NCBI GenBank assembly: GCA_031370545.1
Contig: JANMQQ010000056.1
Location: 1-10,537 of the forward strand
Reading direction: 5' to 3'
Source: UBA6921 sp031370545
GTDB lineage: Bacteria > Pseudomonadota > Gammaproteobacteria > SG8-11
DNA: 10,537 nucleotides
Positions 6,196 through 10,537 of this stretch are shown here, piece by piece. The position numbers and the translations under genes are program-made. Every line of letters begins with the position of its first letter. The first letter of the stretch is position 1. The notes below the pieces were generated by a model. That model was not told the origin of the DNA. It searched no databases and worked only from the letters and a program-made list of their open reading frames with translations.

Positions 6196-7137
6196 TTAAC
6201 GCGTATCTTGGGCGCAACGAAAGCCCACATCCACGCCAGTGGTGCGCGGATCGTTGGATTGCCGTGCGGCCGAACGAAAAAACTGGCTGATGGCATAGTG
6301 CCCGATGCCACCACCGCCGCCGCGCAGCACCTTTTTGCCGGTGCCAAATTCGGCATTCGGTGTGGAGTTGCCAGGATAGGGTTGGTAGTCATCCGCCACC
6401 CACTCCCACACGTTGCCCGCCATGTCATACACACCGTAGGGTGACTTGCTGTTCGGATAAGTTCCGACCGGCGCGATGCCATCTTCCCATTGGGTGTTGT
6501 CACCCGAGTTGATCGCATCCGGGTTCCAGGTGTTGCCCCAAGGGAACTCGTTGCCGTCTTTGCCACGCGCGGCTTTTTCCCACTCCGCTTCGCCGGGCAG
6601 ACGTTTATGCTTCCAGCGGCAGTACGCATCGGCATCTGCCCACATCACGCCCGCGACCGGTAGGCGGTCGCGGAACAGGCGCTTCTGCGTCATCAAATTT
6701 AGCAGCGTCGGCTTATCCAGGCGTCGGGTATCGACATCCAGCTTGAAGTAGTCGCTGGCGATCCAGCGCAGCGCGTCAATATCCGATTTCTCCAACCGTT
6801 CGGCCGCGAGGTTGTAGCCGTTCTGCGACCATTCGAACGGTTCTTGATATTTCGTTGCGCGGGTAAATTCCTTGTACTGCTCATTGCTGACTTCGTAGCG
6901 GTCGATGAAAAAGCTTTTGAGCAACACCCGCTGCTGCGGATGTTCATCGACATACAACGGCTTCACCAACCCATAGCGTTGTTGCAATCCTTCGGTGTCG
7001 ATTTTGTCGCTGCCCATGATGAATTCGCCTTCCGGCACCAACACCATGTCGGGCGGCGGCGCGCGCTCAGGCGGCGTGCAACTGAGGAGTGTGGCCACGA
7101 AAGTCAGCGTAATAATCAGGCGTATCGGTAACCGCAT
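6196..7137 (-). CDS. SUMF1/FGE-domain lipoprotein, probably without formylglycine-generating activity
   Basis: This 313-residue protein starts with a lipoprotein signal (MRLPIRLIITLTFVATLLSC, lipobox LLSC, acylated Cys20), then a proline-rich linker and a formylglycine-generating-enzyme-like (SUMF1) domain from about 31 to 310. Hallmarks are MVLVPEGEFIMGS (31-43), RLPGEAEWEKAARG (179-192), YDMAGNVWEW (237-246), LRGGGGG (271-277) and GFRCA (305-309). In true FGE two active-site cysteines lie near the C-terminus (Cys336/Cys341 in the human enzyme); aligning FFRSAAR to YRCAAR places Ser284 and Ser289 there, so oxidase activity is unlikely. Residues 101-160 form a longer-than-usual insertion. The frame is open to 7389, but the lipoprotein start at 7137 with a GGA 7 nt upstream is far more plausible. 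Expected location is the periplasmic side of a membrane. Confidence 0.85.
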   Translation of the reverse strand: MRLPIRLIITLTFVATLLSCTPPERAPPPDMVLVPEGEFIMGSDKIDTEGLQQRYGLVKPLYVDEHPQQRVLLKSFFIDRYEVSNEQYKEFTRATKYQEPFEWSQNGYNLAAERLEKSDIDALRWIASDYFKLDVDTRRLDKPTLLNLMTQKRLFRDRLPVAGVMWADADAYCRWKHKRLPGEAEWEKAARGKDGNEFPWGNTWNPDAINSGDNTQWEDGIAPVGTYPNSKSPYGVYDMAGNVWEWVADDYQPYPGNSTPNAEFGTGKKVLRGGGGGIGHYAISQFFRSAARQSNDPRTTGVDVGFRCAQDTR

Positions 7138-7175
7138 CGGTGTATCCAGGCGCTGGAGCTCTTGAAAGAACCGGC

Positions 7176-7204
7176 ATTGTATTACAGCGGCGCTGTAACA
7201 CTTC
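7176..7204 (-). promoter_or_regulatory. Candidate promoter and palindromic operator for the SUMF1-domain gene
   Basis: On the minus strand TACAAT (7176-7181) matches a -10 box at 5 of 6 positions. The 17 nt before it (7182-7198) are exactly the perfect palindrome TTACAGC-GCC-GCTGTAA, so the inverted repeat fills the -35/-10 spacer. The -35 position (GAAGTG) is poor, which suits an activated or spacer-bound promoter. The site lies in the 255-nt divergent gap shared with transaldolase. Confidence 0.45.
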
Positions 7205-7231
7205 AGCTCCGGATTTGCCCGCGTGAGTTGC

Positions 7232-7392
7232 GCGGTCTGCCACACGGTGACGGAGGCGACGTTTGGATATAGTAAAGAACCGGTGCACGGCGCCGATTTA
7301 TCAGCATGCGCACTGTCAGTACGCAACCTCGCGAGGTCTGCGTGGTCCAAGATTGACCAACACCGACCGATCCGTCGGTCAAGGAGCACCTC
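7232..7392 (+). promoter_or_regulatory. Leader B: conserved promoter and structured 5' leader before transaldolase
   Basis: This is the counterpart of leader A, with the same blocks in the same order: GCGGTCTGCCACAC (7232-7245), 20 variable nt, GATATAGTAAA (7266-7276), CATGCGCACT (7305-7314), GTACGCAACCT (7319-7329) and GATTGAC (7351-7357). Foldable elements are TGCGCAC-TGTCA-GTACGCA (7307-7325), ACCTCGCGAGGT (7326-7337), TGGTC-CAAGATT-GACCA (7343-7359) and GACCGA-TCCG-TCGGTC (7365-7380), which ends one base before the Shine-Dalgarno AAGGAG. TTGACC (7353-7358) can alternatively pair with GGTCAA (7377-7382), opening that last hairpin. The expected transcript start is near 7280. Confidence 0.7.
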
Positions 7393-8547
7393 ATGACAAA
7401 TAATCCCCTGCTCGCATTATCCAAACTCGGGCAAAGCATCTGGCTAGACAACATTGAGCGCGGCATGCTGCAAAGCGGCGAACTCGCCCGCATGATTCGC
7501 GAAGATGGCCTGAAAGGCATTACCTCAAATCCAACGATTTTTCAAAAGGCCATCACTGGTAGCCAAATCTACAGCGATGCCATGACCCAGTTGGTCCGGG
7601 GCGGCAAGCGTTACAGCGCACGCGATCTGTTTTACCAACTCGCCATCGAAGACATTCAAGCCGCCGCCGATGCGCTGTTGCCGGTCTACACCCAGAGCAA
7701 CGGGCGCGACGGTATGGTCAGCATTGAAGTTTCTCCCGAGCTTGCATACGACACCGAAGGCACGATCAAAGAAGCCAGGTATTTACATCAACGCGTCGCC
7801 CGACCGAATGCGATGATCAAAGTCCCCGCGACCGCTGCCGGGCTGCCCGCCATTGAAGCGTTAATCGCGGACGGCATCAGCATCAACGTCACCCTGCTGT
7901 TTTCGGTGAACCGCTATCGCGAAGTGGTTGAAGCGTATTTGCACGGCCTTGAAACGCGCATGAAACAAAACCAGGACATCAGCCGTATCGCATCGGTCGC
8001 AAGTTTTTTTATCAGCCGCGTTGACAACACCGTCGACAAAATGTTGCAAGACCTGGCACGCACTGCAGCGCCCGCGCAGCAATCTCAGCTCAAGGCAATG
8101 GAAGGCAAAACCGCCATCGCAAATGCCAAGCGCGCCTATGCCTTGTACAACGAAGCGTTCTTCACCGCGCGGTTTGAAAAACTGAGCAAAGCTGGCGCGC
8201 AACCGCAACGACTGTTATGGGCAAGCACCGGCACCAAGAATCCCGCCTTCAGCGACGTGCTCTACCTTGACAGTTTGATTGGCCCTGACACCGTGAACAC
8301 CGTGCCGCCCGCAACCTATAAAGCGTTTAGAGACCACGGCACTGCGGCACTGACATTACAACAGGCATTGGCTGAAGCCGATCAGCATCTGGCGGCACTG
8401 GGCGCATTGCACATCGACATGAAACACGTGACCGATCAACTAGAGAGCGACGGCGTGAAGCTATTCGCTGATTCGTTTAACGAGTTACTCGATGCCATTG
8501 AGGTTAAATTGAAAACACTCATGCCCAAAGTCAGCGCCGCAGGGTAG
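7393..8547 (+). CDS. tal: Transaldolase
   Basis: This 384-residue protein matches the longer transaldolase subfamily (about 370 residues) found in actinobacteria, cyanobacteria and some proteobacteria. It transfers a dihydroxyacetone unit from sedoheptulose 7-phosphate to glyceraldehyde 3-phosphate in the non-oxidative pentose phosphate pathway. Motifs are SIWLDNIERGMLQSG (15-29), GLKGITSNPTIFQKAI (39-54), VSIEVSPELAYDT (109-121), the Schiff-base Lys143 in MIKVPAT, GISINVTLLFS, and LLWASTGTKNP. AAGGAG sits 6 nt before the ATG. No other pentose phosphate gene is adjacent, so it is probably transcribed alone from leader B. Confidence 0.94.
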   Translation: MTNNPLLALSKLGQSIWLDNIERGMLQSGELARMIREDGLKGITSNPTIFQKAITGSQIYSDAMTQLVRGGKRYSARDLFYQLAIEDIQAAADALLPVYTQSNGRDGMVSIEVSPELAYDTEGTIKEARYLHQRVARPNAMIKVPATAAGLPAIEALIADGISINVTLLFSVNRYREVVEAYLHGLETRMKQNQDISRIASVASFFISRVDNTVDKMLQDLARTAAPAQQSQLKAMEGKTAIANAKRAYALYNEAFFTARFEKLSKAGAQPQRLLWASTGTKNPAFSDVLYLDSLIGPDTVNTVPPATYKAFRDHGTAALTLQQALAEADQHLAALGALHIDMKHVTDQLESDGVKLFADSFNELLDAIEVKLKTLMPKVSAAG

Positions 8548-8582
8548 CAGGCTCGACATAATCTATTTTTAAGATTCATCCG

Positions 8583-8602
8583 GCGGATACATAAGTATCC
8601 GC
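8583..8602. repeat. Perfect 8-bp inverted repeat after transaldolase
   Basis: GCGGATAC-ATAA-GTATCCGC is a perfect hairpin 35 nt past the transaldolase stop. No T run follows on either strand, so it is either a weak or rho-assisted terminator, an mRNA 3' stabiliser, or an operator for the cold-shock gene downstream. Confidence 0.6.
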
Positions 8603-8661
8603 TCATCTGCTACTTCGCTTTCCGTTTGCGCCGATTCAGTTGCAATATCAAACCTAGGTAC

Positions 8662-8741
8662 TACACTTCTGTACTATCATTTTTGTTGTGATAGAAAATG
8701 ACAAGCTGCGTTCAATTTGGTCATGTACAGGGGTTGGTCAT
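8662..8741 (+). promoter_or_regulatory. Leader of the cold-shock gene with two hairpins
   Basis: TACA-CTTC-TGTA (8662-8673) and TCATTTT/AAAATGA (8677-8683 with 8695-8701) can fold upstream of the cold-shock start. TATCAT (8675-8680) resembles a -10 box without a clear -35. CspA-type mRNAs often have temperature-sensing leaders; whether this is one is inference. Confidence 0.3.
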
Positions 8742-8954
8742 ATGAATATTGGCACGGTGAAATGGTTTAACAATAAGAAAGGTTTTGGCTTCATTGTGCC
8801 CGACGGCACCAATGAAGATGTGTTTGTCCACTTCTCAGCGATCAAGGGCGACGGATTCAAAACCCTGGCAAAAGGGGCGACGGTCCGCTTTGAACTTGAA
8901 CGCGGACCCAAGGGACTGCACGCTCACGAAGTCGAACCGACAGCCGGCAATTAA
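8742..8954 (+). CDS. Cold-shock domain protein (CspA family)
   Basis: This 70-residue protein is a single OB-fold cold-shock domain that binds single-stranded RNA/DNA and melts mRNA structure. It begins MNIGTVKWFNNKKGFGFI, with the RNP1 motif KGFGFI (13-18) and RNP2 motif VFVHF (27-31), and has the usual CspA length. I chose the ATG at 8742 because AGGGG precedes it and family homology starts there; an in-frame GTG at 8688 would add 18 unrelated residues. It is monocistronic, closed by the strong terminator at 8980. Which paralogue it is (cold-induced or constitutive) cannot be told. Confidence 0.95.
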   Translation: MNIGTVKWFNNKKGFGFIVPDGTNEDVFVHFSAIKGDGFKTLAKGATVRFELERGPKGLHAHEVEPTAGN

Positions 8955-8979
8955 TCCGGCCCAGACGCTCTAGCAACTA

Positions 8980-9013
8980 AAGCAACCCTGCTTCATTGCC
9001 GGGTTGCTTTTTT
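8980..9013 (+). terminator. Intrinsic terminator of the cold-shock gene
   Basis: AAGCAACCC and GGGTTGCTT form a perfect 9-bp stem with a 12-nt loop and a T run through 9013. It starts 26 nt past the stop codon. Confidence 0.92.
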
Positions 9014-9084
9014 GTGCCCGCAAACCATTACCGCCGGACCACAACTTGCCTTGACAGCCTGACTGGGCCTGCTTACGCTCGTGA

Positions 9085-9481
9085 GCCCGGAGACTGACCT
9101 TCGAAGCCCAATACAGCGTACATCTTGATGTGTGGCAAGTGAATCTGGAGCTTACTGCACAAGAGCCGAAAGACTTAAGCACCCCGATTTAGTGCTTCCC
9201 CGGCGCGCGAAACGCAGCGCTACCGCATCCGTCGTATACGACCAGCCAGCCTATCAACTCGGTGCCGGCCTCATCGCTGCCGGTGAGCGTAAAGATAGCA
9301 ATTACACTAGCGACACCATGGGCAGCTACGGCATGGTGAATGTCAACGGCACGCTAAACCTGAGCAGGCCGGGAACATTCGCGGCAAGGTCAAAAATCTG
9401 TTCGACAAGCGCTATGCGCTGGCACGCGGCTACACCACCTCGGCGCGCGCCTTGTGGGTTAGCGCCAGTTATCAACAATAA
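9085..9481 (+). pseudogene. btuB: Decayed C-terminal remnant of a BtuB-like TonB-dependent receptor
   Basis: Three successive reading frames together spell the last beta-strands of a BtuB-type outer-membrane vitamin B12 receptor. Frame one (about 9085-9180) gives LTFEAQYSVHLDVWQVNLEL then TAQEPKDLST and hits a stop. Frame two (about 9188-9390) gives DLVLPRRAKRSA, then YQLGAGLIAAGERKD, then MGSYGMVNVNGTLNLSR. Frame three (about 9387-9481) gives VKNLFDKRYALARGYTTSAR and ends LWVSASYQQ-stop, a classic receptor C-terminus with NLFDKxY. At least two frameshifts are needed, and about 450 upstream residues are missing because the cold-shock terminator ends at 9013. Either strain-level decay or a partial deletion left this scar. 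The call is BtuB rather than another receptor because of context (TonB domain, PduO). Confidence 0.75.
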
Positions 9482-9482
9482 T

Positions 9483-9686
9483 GACGTATTACTTGCGTTT
9501 CACGTCGACCCCAGCGGCGCAATCCAAAATGTGCATGTAACGTATAGTTCGGGCTGTGCCCTGCTGGATCAATCCGCCGTCAATGCATTGCGCCGCGTCG
9601 GCAACATACCGGATGCGCCCGGCTGGCTCGACGGGGGCATGACCGACTTAGAATTACCCGTCAGCTATCAACTACACGAGGGTTAG
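9483..9686 (+). pseudogene. tonB: TonB C-terminal domain remnant without a start codon
   Basis: About 68 residues beginning DVLLAFHVDPSGAIQNVHV, followed by TYSSGCALLDQSAVNALRRV and ending PVSYQLHEG, match the TonB C-terminal domain (hydrophobic-V-x-PSG, SSG-x-x-LLDQSAxxAL). This domain normally contacts outer-membrane receptors to pass on energy from ExbBD. The N-terminal membrane anchor and proline-rich linker are absent. No ATG lies at the domain start, and the same frame runs upstream through the broken receptor to 9132. It therefore looks like the tail of a tonB-like gene fused by deletion to the btuB tail. Translation as a short piece coupled to the receptor stop cannot be excluded. Its stop overlaps the PduO ribosome-site region. 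Confidence 0.65.
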
Positions 9687-9690
9687 ATTC

Positions 9691-10248
9691 ATGGGCCACC
9701 GTTTATCAAAAATCTACACCCGCACTGGCGATCAAGGCACCACCGGCCTGAGTGACGGCTCACGTGTTGACAAGGATCACGCGCGCGTCGAAGCCATGGG
9801 TGACGTGGATGAACTCAACAGCCTCATCGGTGTGTTGCTCACCCATGACATGCCGGACGCGGTGCGTCACGCGCTCACCGTCGTGCAAAACGACCTGTTC
9901 AATCTGGGCGGTGAACTCAGCATTCCGGGCGCCGCCATGATGATCGATGACGACGCTACGCGCCTTGAACAGGAGCTCGATGCGTTCAATGCCGAACTTG
10001 CGCCGCTAAAGGAATTTATTTTACCCGGCGGCGCACCCGCAGCAGCGATGTGTCATGTAGCGCGCAGCGTGTGCCGCCGCGCGGAACGACGCATCATCAC
10101 CCTCACTAAGAGCGAGCAAGTGAACACGCACACGGCGATCTATCTGAACCGGTTGTCGGACCTGTTGTTTGTGACCGCACGGTATTTAAATAAGTGGGTG
10201 AATGCACCTGAAGTTTTGTGGAAGCCGCGCAAGAAACCTGCTGATTGA
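9691..10248 (+). CDS. pduO: PduO-type ATP:cob(I)alamin adenosyltransferase
   Basis: This 185-residue enzyme moves the adenosyl group of ATP to cob(I)alamin (or a corrinoid), making adenosylcobalamin in B12 salvage. Family motifs are YTRTGDQGTTGLSDG (9-23) for ATP binding, GDVDELNSLIG (37-47), RSVCRRAERR (125-134) and YLNRLSDLLFVTARYLN (151-167). Length and motifs are complete, so the enzyme appears functional. GAGGG lies 8 nt before the ATG. It sits directly after the btuB/tonB remnants, the usual order of a B12 uptake-and-activation operon, but the operon promoter and any cobalamin riboswitch are gone from this window. How it is now transcribed is unclear. Confidence 0.93.
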   Translation: MGHRLSKIYTRTGDQGTTGLSDGSRVDKDHARVEAMGDVDELNSLIGVLLTHDMPDAVRHALTVVQNDLFNLGGELSIPGAAMMIDDDATRLEQELDAFNAELAPLKEFILPGGAPAAAMCHVARSVCRRAERRIITLTKSEQVNTHTAIYLNRLSDLLFVTARYLNKWVNAPEVLWKPRKKPAD

Positions 10249-10269
10249 TTCACTGCGCCGTATCACTAC

Positions 10270-10537
10270 TGTCCGGTTAAATCGTGAATAGATTCAGTTG
10301 CATACAAGTGCCAGTCTCGCTGGAGTTGTAACTGTCGCCAGAAAGCGCTTGTGGTAAAGGCATTTTCTCGAAAACCAAGACCGATAGAATCTGTTGCAAA
10401 GTGTAGAGCGAGGCCTTGAGGTGAAGCTCCTTTTTGACGATGGCAATCAGCACGTAGGTGGACACGGCGCACCAGATTTGCGTCTTCACCGCGTTCTCGC
10501 TCGTGCCCAGAAAGCGCTTGATGCGCAGATGTTGTTT
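10270..10537 (-). mobile_element. End of an IS4-family insertion sequence
   Basis: The transposase stop (10277-10279) lies within CTGTCCGGTTAAAT, placed as a terminal inverted repeat would be. The exact outer border is a guess; the other end and any target duplication lie outside. It begins within about 25 nt of the PduO stop, so it inserted immediately after that gene. Confidence 0.5.
10277..10537 (-). CDS. IS4-family transposase, C-terminal 86 residues (cut by window edge)
   Basis: On the minus strand the frame enters from the window edge as KQHLRIKRFLGTSENAV, continues KTQIWCAVSTYVLIAIVKKE and LYTLQQILSVLVFEKMPL, and ends QLNLFTI-stop. This matches the conserved C-terminal end of IS4-type DDE transposases (GTSENAVKTQIW..YVLVAI..LNL..SLYTLLQILS..LFEK.PL..QLNLF). 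The DDE residues would lie beyond the edge except possibly the E in TSENA, which fits the last catalytic glutamate region. Its stop lies at the presumed insertion sequence end. Whether the full element is intact is not visible. Confidence 0.85.
   Translation of the reverse strand, partial: KQHLRIKRFLGTSENAVKTQIWCAVSTYVLIAIVKKELHLKASLYTLQQILSVLVFEKMPLPQALSGDSYNSSETGTCMQLNLFTI

Noticed and set aside
7138..7389. Longer start for the SUMF1-domain protein, adding 84 residues
   Set aside because: The extension would bury a clear lipoprotein signal peptide and cover the conserved leader B and the palindromic promoter.
9051..9079. TTGACA with TACGCT 17 nt downstream as a strong promoter
   Set aside because: The -35 is perfect but the -10 is poor, and it sits at the edge of a pseudogene about 600 nt before PduO. 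It could be chance.
9014..9084. Cobalamin riboswitch before the B12 genes
   Set aside because: The 70 nt between the cold-shock terminator and the receptor remnant are too short and lack the B12-box core; the upstream end of the locus is missing.
9132..9686. A single 184-residue protein from an ATG at 9132
   Set aside because: Its N-terminal part is one frame of a broken TonB-dependent receptor, the middle (9390-9480) is out-of-frame noise, and the end is a TonB domain. No ribosome site precedes the ATG, so it is an accidental fusion of remnants.

Overview
The window looks like a chromosomal segment of a gammaproteobacterium, with no single genus recognisable. The pointers are the start of ribosomal protein S16 (rpsP), a CspA-type cold-shock protein, remains of a BtuB/TonB vitamin B12 uptake locus next to a PduO adenosyltransferase, good Shine-Dalgarno sites, and a moderately GC-rich composition. 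Most genes are housekeeping or metabolic. No tRNA, rRNA, CRISPR array or prophage is visible.

Layout. At the left edge (minus strand) is the first 15 codons of rpsP, preceded by a promoter-like site and a terminator-like hairpin. Next are a secreted retropepsin-like aspartic protease (201-854, minus) and, divergent from it, a class I glutamine amidotransferase (885-1589, plus). The amidotransferase ends at a bidirectional terminator shared with a small membrane protein (1646-1810, minus). A MOFRL-type glycerate 2-kinase (1989-3239, minus) diverges from a two-gene arginine-degrading operon: arginase (3371-4273) overlapping ornithine aminotransferase (4270-5493). Together these convert arginine to urea, ornithine and glutamate semialdehyde.

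The most unusual part is 5600-7393. Two tandem paralogous genes for 44- and 42-residue single-span membrane proteins (5617-5751 and 6055-6183) are separated by a terminator. The second has a roughly 160-nt leader that clearly recurs upstream of transaldolase (7393-8547). The two leaders share ordered sequence blocks, a promoter-like GATATAGTAAA, a conserved hairpin, and a second hairpin just before the Shine-Dalgarno whose stem sequences differ completely while pairing is kept. This suggests a shared regulatory element, possibly a structured RNA, linking the small protein to the pentose phosphate enzyme. A SUMF1-domain lipoprotein (6196-7137, minus) lies between them, with a palindrome filling its candidate promoter spacer.

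On the right are a cold-shock protein (8742-8954) with a strong terminator and a decayed B12 uptake region (C-terminal BtuB remnant in three frames, then a TonB C-terminal-domain remnant with no start). An intact PduO-type cobalamin adenosyltransferase follows (9691-10248), then the 3' end of an IS4-family transposase (minus) that runs off the window.
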